A DNA stretch of 64,000 nucleotides, taken from positions 62,001 through 126,000 of the forward strand of contig CAIJPS010000024.1 of assembly GCA_903822595.1 (NCBI GenBank), read 5' to 3'. The stretch comes from an uncultured Chlorobiaceae bacterium. Its GTDB lineage: Bacteria; Bacteroidota; Chlorobiia; Chlorobiales; Chlorobiaceae. The notes below the pieces were generated by a model. The model was not told the origin of the DNA, made no database searches, and was given only the letters and a program-made list of their open reading frames with translations. Shown here in pieces: positions 52,352 to 60,388 of the stretch (its first letter is position 1; every line of letters begins with the position of its first letter). Both the position numbers and the translations under genes were made by a program.

Positions 52352-52864
52352 CTAATCTTTATCGTTATCGCCATCTTTTTTCTTGACGGCACCCTTTTCA
52401 GCCCCTTTTCCGCTCTCTTTTTCACCACCCTTTTTCTCCTCACCGAACGTCGCAACCAGCCCCTTTGCCAACTCCACCTTCTCCGCCGCACTCAGCTTTG
52501 CCTCCGGATGCGCAGGCAGGTAGAAAAATGGAGGCATTTTACCCTCTCTTACCTCGCCTGCAGCCTTGTCACCCTCATTTTCTCCAGTTGTCCGACCCCA
52601 CTCCGAAACATTGAACGCCTTTCGACCAAAAGAGACATCCACCTGTGTCAGCCACGATGCAGGTGCCACAGAGCTGTACCAGGGCCAGACCGTTTCATTG
52701 GAATGGCAGTTCTTGCAGGCGCGGCCAAACAATTCACTGGTTCGTGGCGAATCCCACTTTGGCTCGCCACTGACGGGTGGATTCTTGTGGTCGCGGCCAT
52801 AAGGGACAAGCTGCATTGCCGCCAGAACGATTGCCGCTCCGGCTACTAATTTTAAAGGCTTCAT
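52352..52864 (-). CDS. Periplasmic haem-binding (c-type) protein
   Basis: A 170-residue exported protein with an N-terminal hydrophobic segment (residues 5-20) and one c-type haem motif, Cys50-Lys-Asn-Cys53-His54 in '[17 protein letters not shown]'. It matches the 'haem-binding domain' family (Haem_bd) with '[16 protein letters not shown]' holding a possible Met ligand. The last ~35 residues are a Lys/Glu/Gly-rich low-complexity tail. Its partners in electron transfer are not apparent. The ~230 nt before it, up to the radical SAM gene, are a divergent promoter region without a recognised motif. Confidence 0.83.
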   Translation of the reverse strand: MKPLKLVAGAAIVLAAMQLVPYGRDHKNPPVSGEPKWDSPRTSELFGRACKNCHSNETVWPWYSSVAPASWLTQVDVSFGRKAFNVSEWGRTTGENEGDKAAGEVREGKMPPFFYLPAHPEAKLSAAEKVELAKGLVATFGEEKKGGEKESGKGAEKGAVKKKDGDNDKD

Positions 52865-53095
52865 TGGTTAGCACTCCTTTTTTGTGACAGAATTATGCAA
52901 ATATAATTTTTACGAATATAAGTGAATTTTTGTGTATCTCGTTTTAAAAAGTTAAGAGCCCCGAATCATCGCTGCTTGCGAAAAAAGGGGGAACCATTTT
53001 TCTGTGAACAACGATTTATAGCGTGTAAAAAAGTTCTCCAGTGCGTATCTTGCAGTACAGCTCTGTCGGTAATCAACGTTCAAGCATCAATCTCA

Positions 53096-54925
53096 ATGGC
53101 ATATTTCAACCATCTCTGTCTCGTTGAGGCACCCCAGACCATCATCGCACCCTTTCCCCGCTTCATCACCGACTGTATCGGCGTCTGCTACCTCGCCGCC
53201 GCCGTCGAGCACGATGTTGAAAGCATAGTCATGCCCGAAAATTTCTACAACGAAGGGATTTTCGACAGCCTCCGTGCACTGCTCAAAAAAAAGCCGGTAG
53301 ACCTGGTAGCCATCTCCTCCATGACCGGCGCCTTCAACCAGGCCGAACGCCTTGCCAAAATAGCCAAAGAAGCCGGCGCCTTTGTTGTCATGGGCGGCTT
53401 TCACCCCACAGCGCTCCCCGAAGAGGTACTCAAACTCTCCTGTGTTGACGTTGTCGTCATCGGAGAGGGCGAAGAGACCTTCCGCGAACTGGTACTCAAC
53501 GGCCCCTCAAAAGAGGTCAAAGGGCTCGCCTACAGGGAGAATGGCACCATTGTCTACACCGAACCAAGGCCCACCATCCAGAATATCGACTCCATCCGCT
53601 TTCCGATGCGCACCCTTCGCCCCAGCCGTTACGGCGAAAAAGGCGATGCCTACTCCATCGACACCATCTACACCTCCCGCGGATGCCCCTGGAGCTGCTC
53701 CTTTTGCGCCAACGACCAGATGCACAAAGGATGGAGAGGCCGGAGCGCCGAAAACGTCGTAGAAGAGATCGCCCTCCTCCACGACCCCAAAAACAAAAAA
53801 CTGCTCAAAATCTGGGATGCCAACTTTCTCACCAACATCGGGCGGGCAGAAAAAATCTGCGACCTCATGATTAAAAGGGGACTGACCAACTTCCGCATCA
53901 TGACCGAAACAAGAGCCAAAGATCTTGTCCGGGCCGAACGCATTCTCGACAAACTTCGCCGAATCGGCCTCAGCAAAGTCGGCCTTGGCATCGAAAGCCC
54001 GAGCGAAGCCACCCTTGCCCTCATGAACAAAAAAAACAGCCTTGGCGATGTCTCAAAAGCCATTGACCTCTGCCGCCAGCACAGCATCGGAGCAGAAGGG
54101 TACTTCATCATCGGCCACTACACCGAAACTATCGAAGACACCATGGCCTACCCCGACTTTGCCCGATCGCTCGGACTTCGCCAGTCACTCTTCATGATCA
54201 TGACCCCCTACCCCGGCACCGGCATCTTCAAGGAGTACAAAGATGAGGGCAAAATCTGCTCCTTCGACTGGGACTTCTACAACAACTACTGCCCCGTCAT
54301 CGAAACCCGCACCATGAATAGCGCCACCCTGGTCGACATGCTCGCCTACTGCAACGTCGCCTTCAACCGCTACCGCTCCGTCATGAAACGCAACAGCCCG
54401 AAAGAGCTGCTGCTCAACTTCCTCATCGACCTCTTCCAGCTCTGCTTCCTCATGCGGGTCAACAAGAACCTCAACACCCCGCAGATCACCGACATCGTCT
54501 TCAAAGCGCTCCTGCGTCTTCTTGACCATGAGCATGGAGAGATAGAGCAGCCCGCGCTCCCCTCATGCAAACCCTTGCCGCAGCCACTTACCATCCGCAT
54601 CCGCCGCTCACCCGCGGAGAGCATCACCTTTACCCTGCGTGAGCAAGGAGCCAACCGTATACTCACCATGAAAGCCCAGAAAGAGGGAGAGCCTCTCGCC
54701 CCCATTTCAGGCCCCGAAATCACTCTCGACAAACTGGTCGACTGTGCCTGCTCCTTCTCTATGGAGACGCTCATGAGCGCCCTCTACCGCAACGAATGGC
54801 TGCGCAACAACCCCGGAAGGATAACGGGCCAGATACTCTCCATCCTTACCGACACAGAAATCCTGCGCTTCGGTGCCCGAATTGCCGCGCTCTATATCGG
54901 CACCTGGCGCAAAAACAAAAGCTGA
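53096..54925 (+). CDS. B12-binding-type radical SAM enzyme
   Basis: A 609-residue protein starting at 53096 ([14 protein letters not shown]). Residues ~1-150 form a B12-binding-like Rossmann domain ('[20 protein letters not shown]', '[16 protein letters not shown]', '[13 protein letters not shown]'). The radical SAM cluster is Cys197-x3-Cys201-x2-Cys204 in '[13 protein letters not shown]', followed by 'IWDANFLTN' and '[20 protein letters not shown]'. The C-terminal ~180 residues are unassigned. In green sulfur bacteria such enzymes include bacteriochlorophyll methylases (BchQ, BchR) and cyclase BchE, but I cannot place this one. It lies 14 nt before recQ. Confidence 0.85.
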   Translation: MAYFNHLCLVEAPQTIIAPFPRFITDCIGVCYLAAAVEHDVESIVMPENFYNEGIFDSLRALLKKKPVDLVAISSMTGAFNQAERLAKIAKEAGAFVVMGGFHPTALPEEVLKLSCVDVVVIGEGEETFRELVLNGPSKEVKGLAYRENGTIVYTEPRPTIQNIDSIRFPMRTLRPSRYGEKGDAYSIDTIYTSRGCPWSCSFCANDQMHKGWRGRSAENVVEEIALLHDPKNKKLLKIWDANFLTNIGRAEKICDLMIKRGLTNFRIMTETRAKDLVRAERILDKLRRIGLSKVGLGIESPSEATLALMNKKNSLGDVSKAIDLCRQHSIGAEGYFIIGHYTETIEDTMAYPDFARSLGLRQSLFMIMTPYPGTGIFKEYKDEGKICSFDWDFYNNYCPVIETRTMNSATLVDMLAYCNVAFNRYRSVMKRNSPKELLLNFLIDLFQLCFLMRVNKNLNTPQITDIVFKALLRLLDHEHGEIEQPALPSCKPLPQPLTIRIRRSPAESITFTLREQGANRILTMKAQKEGEPLAPISGPEITLDKLVDCACSFSMETLMSALYRNEWLRNNPGRITGQILSILTDTEILRFGARIAALYIGTWRKNKS

Positions 54926-54939
54926 CCCTGCCCCCCATT

Positions 54940-56739
54940 ATGCTCGACACTCTCCGCAAGCTCTTTGGTTTTCGTGAGTTTCGCCCCAACCAGGAGAGTG
55001 TCGTACGCGCACTGCTCGCAAAGCGGGACGTTTTAGCCATCATGCCCACCGGAGGCGGCAAATCACTCTGCTACCAGCTTCCAGCCGTGCTGCTCCCCGG
55101 CACCTGCATGGTCATCAGCCCGCTCATCGCCCTCATGAAAGACCAGGTCGACGGCGCCCGTTCCAACGGCATCCGCGCCGCCTTCCTCAACAGCTCACAG
55201 AGCCCCGACGAACGCGACGAAGTCATGCGCCATCTCCTCTCCGGCGGCATCGATTTGCTCTACGTCGCACCCGAACGCTTCATCCTCAGCCACTTCCGCG
55301 AAACACTCAGCCGGGTGCCGCTCAGCATGGCCGTCATCGACGAAGCACACTGCATCTCCGAATGGGGACACGACTTTCGCCCCGACTACCTCTCCCTCTC
55401 GGACCTCGTGACACTCTTTCCCGAAACCCTGGTTGCCGCCTTCACCGCAACCGCAACCCACAGGGTACAGCAGGACATCCTCCAAAAACTGGCACTGCGC
55501 GACCCCCTCATCGTTCGCGCCTCCTTCGACCGCCCCAATCTTCTCTACGACGTCCGTTTCAAGGATAATCCGGATGCCCAGATTGTCGCTCTTCTGAAAA
55601 GCAACCCCGGCAAGGCAGGCATCATCTACCGCACCAGCCGCAAAAGTGTCAGCGATACCGCAGCCATGCTTCAGGCAAAGGGTTTCCGCGCTCTCCCGTA
55701 CCATGCCGGCCTCAGCGACACCGACCGCAAACGCAACCAGGAGGCCTTCATCCGCGACGAAGCCGAGGTTATTGTTGCCACCATCGCCTTCGGCATGGGG
55801 ATCGACAAATCCAACATCCGTTTTGTTATCCACGCCGATCTCCCCAAAAGCATCGAAAACTACTATCAGGAGACCGGCAGGGCAGGGCGCGACGGCGAAC
55901 CGGCAACCTGTACCCTTCTCTTCTCCCAGGGCGACATCCCCAAAGTGCGCTTCTTTATCGACTCTATGCCGGATGAAGCCGAGCGGGAACGCGCGCTTGC
56001 AGCCCTCTCAAAGGTGACCGCCTTCGCCTCGACCTCCGTCTGCCGCCGCCGCACCCTCCTCGACTACTTTGGCGAACGCTACCCCCACGAAAACTGCAAC
56101 TCCTGCGACATCTGCCTCGGCACCCGCGAAGTGGTCGATTGCACCCTCGAGGCGCAGATGCTGCTCTCAGCCATCGTCCGCACCGAGGAGCGCTTCGGGG
56201 CCGCCCATATTGTTGATATTGTCACCGGAAGCCAGAACAAAAAAATTCTCGACTTCGGTCACGACCGCCTTAAAACCTGGGGAGTTGGCAAACACCACGA
56301 CAAAAAATACTGGCGCCGCCTCATCGACGAACTCCTCGCGCAAAAGGTGATACAGAAAACGGAAGGACTCTACCCGACGCTCTTCCTCCTGCCCAAGGCA
56401 TCGAGAATCCTCAAGAGTGAAGAGCGTATCGATATCGTCCGGGTTCTCGAAAAGAAAAAAGCGCATCCGCTCACCAAACCGGATGAAGCTCCTGCCGACA
56501 GCCAGCTCTTCGACCTGCTCCGCTCGCTGCGTAAGCAGATTGCCGACGAGCAGGGAATTCCGCCCTACATCGTCTTTTCCGACCGCACACTGCACGACAT
56601 GGCCGCGCAGCTCCCGCGAACGGCTGAAGCGATGCTCACCATCTCGGGTGTTGGCGAAGTCAAGCTCCAGCGTTACGGTGGCCAGTTCCTCCGTCTTATC
56701 GACCGCTACTGCAGCGACCATGACGAACGAAAAGCATAA
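54940..56739 (+). CDS. recQ: ATP-dependent DNA helicase RecQ
   Basis: A 599-residue SF2 helicase from 54940 (MLDTLRKLFGFREF). Walker A is 'MPTGGGKSLCYQLPA', motif II 'AVIDEAHCISEWGHDFRP', motif VI 'QETGRAGRDG'. Next are the RecQ-Ct zinc site ('CRRRTLLDYFGE', 'CNSCDICLG'), a winged helix, and a C-terminal HRDC domain (about 515-595, 'LFDLLRSLRKQIADEQGIPP'). It unwinds structured DNA in recombination and repair. Length is normal. Confidence 0.96.
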   Translation: MLDTLRKLFGFREFRPNQESVVRALLAKRDVLAIMPTGGGKSLCYQLPAVLLPGTCMVISPLIALMKDQVDGARSNGIRAAFLNSSQSPDERDEVMRHLLSGGIDLLYVAPERFILSHFRETLSRVPLSMAVIDEAHCISEWGHDFRPDYLSLSDLVTLFPETLVAAFTATATHRVQQDILQKLALRDPLIVRASFDRPNLLYDVRFKDNPDAQIVALLKSNPGKAGIIYRTSRKSVSDTAAMLQAKGFRALPYHAGLSDTDRKRNQEAFIRDEAEVIVATIAFGMGIDKSNIRFVIHADLPKSIENYYQETGRAGRDGEPATCTLLFSQGDIPKVRFFIDSMPDEAERERALAALSKVTAFASTSVCRRRTLLDYFGERYPHENCNSCDICLGTREVVDCTLEAQMLLSAIVRTEERFGAAHIVDIVTGSQNKKILDFGHDRLKTWGVGKHHDKKYWRRLIDELLAQKVIQKTEGLYPTLFLLPKASRILKSEERIDIVRVLEKKKAHPLTKPDEAPADSQLFDLLRSLRKQIADEQGIPPYIVFSDRTLHDMAAQLPRTAEAMLTISGVGEVKLQRYGGQFLRLIDRYCSDHDERKA

Positions 56740-57382
56740 TGGTAACGTATATTATTTTAAAGATTTAGCCAGGGGGTTACAAAAAGAGAATTAAATTATT
56801 ATATTTGTGAGGAAAAAATGTACAAAGGCTCAGAGGGAACTTTTTTGTGATACTTTTATGAGGAAATGTTGCGATGTGGAAAAATAGTTAACAAATGCAT
56901 ACAATGGATTTCTTTATATAATATTATGTGCCTGTTACACATGGAATATTGTTTATTGTTGATTTGTAACTACCAAATGATTTTATTGTAATCTATTTAA
57001 GTACAAGTTATTTAATTGTTTATGGGTATTTTTTTTTTTTTTTTGAAAAGCTTCCTTTACAAGCATATTACAATAATATATATAGCGGTGATGCCCGGAA
57101 TATATATATGAGTCTCTTGTGGTGATATTGTTGAAGGGTGTTGATTGGATTGTTTTTTTTGTTGGTGTTGCGAATAGCTTGAAGGTTTTTTATGTTGTCC
57201 AATTGTGAAAAGTGATGACTGTATTTGTTGGCTTGTTTTGTGGTGATGGAGGGTTTATTCATTTCCCCGTTACCAGTGGTTTCTTTCATTACTGATTAAC
57301 AAATAAGTACTTCAGATGTGGGTGAAGGTTGCGTAGCTTTTTGCTGCGATTTTGGAATTATGGTATAAAAAGGCAACTGACT
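56740..57382. other. AT-rich intergenic region before the EPS operon
   Basis: A 643-nt gap strikingly richer in A and T than the genes around it. It holds a run of 16 T (57029-57044) and many TATA and TTATT stretches. A 73-codon frame on the minus strand (57068-57289) has no ribosome-binding site and an Asn/Lys-rich composition expected by chance. I find no tRNA, no terminator with a good stem and no JUMPstart/ops element. It probably contains the promoter and control region of the exopolysaccharide operon. Confidence 0.6.
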
Positions 57383-57931
57383 ATGAGCTTCTTAAAAAAA
57401 CTTGTGGTGATCACGGTTTCATTGCATTGTCTTGTTTTTTCCTGCATGAACCATCCGGCATTGGCTGAATCTGCTGTCCGCTCTTCCCTCATCTCCGAAC
57501 AGCAGCAGCCTGGCTATAACCCGCTCTCAGGCCCCAATTATCCTCTGGTTCAGGACTCCTATTTTACCGATGACAACGGCAATATCCTGATGATTGTCAA
57601 CGTCCTCGGTCAGGTCAACCGGCAGGGACAACTTGTGGTTCGTGAAAATGTCGATTTCGCAACAATTCTTGCCCTCTCAGGCGGCCTGCAGTCTGGTGCC
57701 AACCTGAAAAAAGTACTGGTTGCCCGTCAGGAGCCCGACAAAAATGGAGCGCAGGCCTATGTGGTAAATCTGAAAGAGTATTACAAGCACGGTGACCGCT
57801 CTTCATTTATTGCCCTGAAACCCAACGACACCATTATCTTTCCCGAAAAAGGGTTCAATTTCGAAAAGTTCTCCCGTATAGTTGGTGTGGTCTATCCTTG
57901 GGCCTACATCTATTCGAATCTTAAGAATTAA
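57383..57931 (+). CDS. SLBB-domain polysaccharide export-like protein
   Basis: A 182-residue protein from 57383 with a signal peptide (MSFLKKLVVITVSLHCLVFS...ALA) that has a Cys in 'FSCMNHP', perhaps a lipobox. The mature part holds one SLBB domain ('LMIVNVLGQVNRQGQLVVRE', 'FATILALSGGLQSGANLKKV'). The Poly_export domain present in full Wza-type proteins is missing. It probably works with the co-transcribed Wzz-kinase 18 nt downstream. Confidence 0.8.
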   Translation: MSFLKKLVVITVSLHCLVFSCMNHPALAESAVRSSLISEQQQPGYNPLSGPNYPLVQDSYFTDDNGNILMIVNVLGQVNRQGQLVVRENVDFATILALSGGLQSGANLKKVLVARQEPDKNGAQAYVVNLKEYYKHGDRSSFIALKPNDTIIFPEKGFNFEKFSRIVGVVYPWAYIYSNLKN

Positions 57932-57949
57932 ATATCAGGAAATCTTCCC

Positions 57950-60379
57950 ATGATGGTTGAAAAAGAGACAAACCTCACTCCTCAGAATAATAATGAGCGA
58001 AGCCAGGGGTACGAGATCTCTCTTGGAGAGATCCTCAAGAGTATACTCCGCCGAAAATATGGAATTATCGCCATTCTTGCAGGCAGCCTTCTCGTTGCGT
58101 GGGCATATCATCAGGCTCAAACGCCTGAATACCATGCAGTTTCGGTCATGATGATCAATGAAAACAAGGCTCCGGGCGATATGCTTGCAACGCTTCTCGG
58201 GCCCGGTGTTGACGTTGATACCAAGGCGGCTAAAAAAGATGTTGAACTGCTCCAGTCGTTCCCTATTGCGGAGCTCACGGTACAGGAGCTCTATAAAACC
58301 ACTCGCAAAGACTCCCTTGAGTTTTTTGATAAAAGGCGCTATGTGTCGCCCATCGATTTTCTTTTCAGCTCCATTGATGTTTTTCATCCTCTCAATGCAG
58401 ATCAAAAATCGGCAGAGTGGCGCTATTCCGATGCTCTTTTACGGTTTCATACCACGAAGCTCAAGGATCGAATCAGGGTTGTACCTCTTCGCGACACAAA
58501 CCTCCTGGAGGTCTCGGTAGCGAGCCCCTTTGCAGATGAAGCGGTTTTTTTGACCAATATCCTTTGCCAGACCTACAAAAATGCCGACATCATCCGGAAT
58601 TCCGAAAAGTACACCCAGGCCAACAAGTTTATTGCTGAAATGATTCAGGATCAGCAAAAGAAGGTTGTTGAGGCCGATAATGCCCTTGCAAGGTATATGC
58701 AGAACAATAAAATTTACGAAGTGAGCGGCAATACCGGTGCAATACTTGCCAAAGTTGTTGAAGCTGATGCAAAGTATAACGACATCAAGGCGGAATCCCG
58801 TATAGCAAGCAATGGCTTGGCCTTTCTTGAAAAAAAGCTTTCTGATACCGATAAGGCTGTCAGCTCGCGCATAACAATAAATGTCAACAACCAGCTTGGT
58901 GCCATCATGGATGAGATGCGGAGCCTTGAGAGCGACTATGTGAAAATGGTGAGGGAAAAGGGGATCGACAATGTGGAGGTCAAGGCAAAACGGCAGCAGC
59001 TCGATGTGGTCAAAACACGCTATGAGCAGCTCAGCCGCAGCAAGATTGCTGGTGAAATAGGGTATGCCGGCCGCGCCCAGAAATTCAGTTTCGATATGGT
59101 TTCCGAAAAGCTCCAGACTGAGCGCAAACTGAATGATCTCAACTTCAGTGCCAGCGAGTACGGCCTGTTGAAGCAATACTACGAGAGTCAGCTCTCGATG
59201 CTGCCGCAAAAACAGCAGGAATTTATCAAATTGCAGAGGGACAAGGAGGTTGTTGGCAAGACCTATCTCTATCTGAAGGAGAAGCTCGATGAAACCCGTA
59301 TCATGCTCGGTTCTGAAGTTGGCGGAGTCTCCATTATCGGTTCGGCATTTCGGCCATTCACTCCGGAAACGCCTGTGCTGGCAAAAGACTTGCTGATGGG
59401 CTTTGTGCTTGGCGGGCTACTTGCAGCACTCTATACTTTCGGAGCGGAGTTAGCCGACAACACGGTTAAAGATGATCTCTTTTTCCGTGACCTTGGTCTG
59501 ACGGTGCTCTCCGCTATTCCCCTGGTGGGTCAAAAAGGCCAAAACCCCTTTCATGATAAAAAACAACCCTTCATACGCCGCTTACTCTACAGCAAAAGCA
59601 AAACGTTTCGTGAAAAAGTTCTCTCGTATGCAAAGGTGAACGTACCAAAAGATGTTGTTGCAAAGGGAGCAGATCTACCTATGCCGATGATAACAGACAG
59701 TCTGAGTTCCCCTTTTGCCGAGAGTTTCCGCACGCTTCGAACATCTCTCGACTACAGTCGCATCGATATCTCCCGTATCGACAACTCGCTTAAATTCATT
59801 CTTGTTTCGGGTACAGCAATGTCTGAAGGAAAATCGACGGTATGTGCCAATCTTGCAATGGCTTATGCGATTACCGGTAAAAAAACCCTCATCATCGACT
59901 GCGATTTACGGCGTGCATCACAGCATAAAAAATTAAAAGTCCACAGAGAGCCAGGCTTGACCGACTACCTGTACGGTCCGCAGACAACCATTGATGAAAG
60001 CTTTTTTCAGCCAACCCATCTCGACAATCTTTTTGTACTGAGCGCTGGTAAAAAAGTTCCAAACCCCAATGAAATTCTCGGATCGCAAAAAATGATTCGA
60101 CTTCTCAAAGAGCTTGAAGAAAAGTTCGACAAGGTTGTCTTCGACTCTCCTCCGCTCTTCTTGAGTGATGCTGCCCAGCTTGCCCATTCGGTTGACGGTG
60201 CTCTTCTTACTGCCCGAATGCAGTTCACCAATAAAGAGCCGATAAAGAATTTTGCTAACGATCATTTTCTCCGTCCACTGATTCTTGGCGTTGTCATGAT
60301 CGAATCACGTGATTCACATCGGTATGGTTATGGTTATGGTTATGGTTATGGTTATGGCTATTATGAAGAAGAGGCATAA
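57950..60379 (+). CDS. Wzz-type chain-length regulator fused to BY-kinase
   Basis: An 809-residue polysaccharide co-polymerase and tyrosine autokinase. The Wzz domain has TM1 near residues 38-54 and TM2 near 483-502, with a coiled-coil periplasmic part between them (about 210-460). The cytoplasmic kinase has a Walker A 'GTAMSEGKST' (about 620-629), Walker A' 'TLIIDCDLRRAS' and Walker B 'FDKVVFDSPPLFLSDA'. The C-terminal tail 'HRYGYGYGYGYGYGYYEEEA' carries eight tyrosines for autophosphorylation. It controls export and polymerisation of the polysaccharide made by this operon. Confidence 0.92.
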   Translation: MMVEKETNLTPQNNNERSQGYEISLGEILKSILRRKYGIIAILAGSLLVAWAYHQAQTPEYHAVSVMMINENKAPGDMLATLLGPGVDVDTKAAKKDVELLQSFPIAELTVQELYKTTRKDSLEFFDKRRYVSPIDFLFSSIDVFHPLNADQKSAEWRYSDALLRFHTTKLKDRIRVVPLRDTNLLEVSVASPFADEAVFLTNILCQTYKNADIIRNSEKYTQANKFIAEMIQDQQKKVVEADNALARYMQNNKIYEVSGNTGAILAKVVEADAKYNDIKAESRIASNGLAFLEKKLSDTDKAVSSRITINVNNQLGAIMDEMRSLESDYVKMVREKGIDNVEVKAKRQQLDVVKTRYEQLSRSKIAGEIGYAGRAQKFSFDMVSEKLQTERKLNDLNFSASEYGLLKQYYESQLSMLPQKQQEFIKLQRDKEVVGKTYLYLKEKLDETRIMLGSEVGGVSIIGSAFRPFTPETPVLAKDLLMGFVLGGLLAALYTFGAELADNTVKDDLFFRDLGLTVLSAIPLVGQKGQNPFHDKKQPFIRRLLYSKSKTFREKVLSYAKVNVPKDVVAKGADLPMPMITDSLSSPFAESFRTLRTSLDYSRIDISRIDNSLKFILVSGTAMSEGKSTVCANLAMAYAITGKKTLIIDCDLRRASQHKKLKVHREPGLTDYLYGPQTTIDESFFQPTHLDNLFVLSAGKKVPNPNEILGSQKMIRLLKELEEKFDKVVFDSPPLFLSDAAQLAHSVDGALLTARMQFTNKEPIKNFANDHFLRPLILGVVMIESRDSHRYGYGYGYGYGYGYYEEEA
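60323..60358 (+). repeat. Hexanucleotide microsatellite in the kinase tail
   Basis: Five TATGGT units followed by one TATGGC, in frame, encode the (Tyr-Gly)6 tail of the BY-kinase. Slipped-strand changes of one unit keep the frame and change the number of phosphorylatable tyrosines. Confidence 0.9.
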
Positions 60380-60388
60380 CTTACAATC

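Noticed and set aside
57068-57289. A 73-codon minus-strand frame in the AT-rich gap
   Set aside because: Asn/Lys/Thr-rich composition as expected from AT-rich DNA, no ribosome-binding site and no neighbouring gene on its strand.
57300-57382. JUMPstart/ops element (GGCGGTAGC) ahead of the EPS operon
   Set aside because: Only a loose similarity (GGTTGCGTAGC) is present and the extended JUMPstart context is missing.
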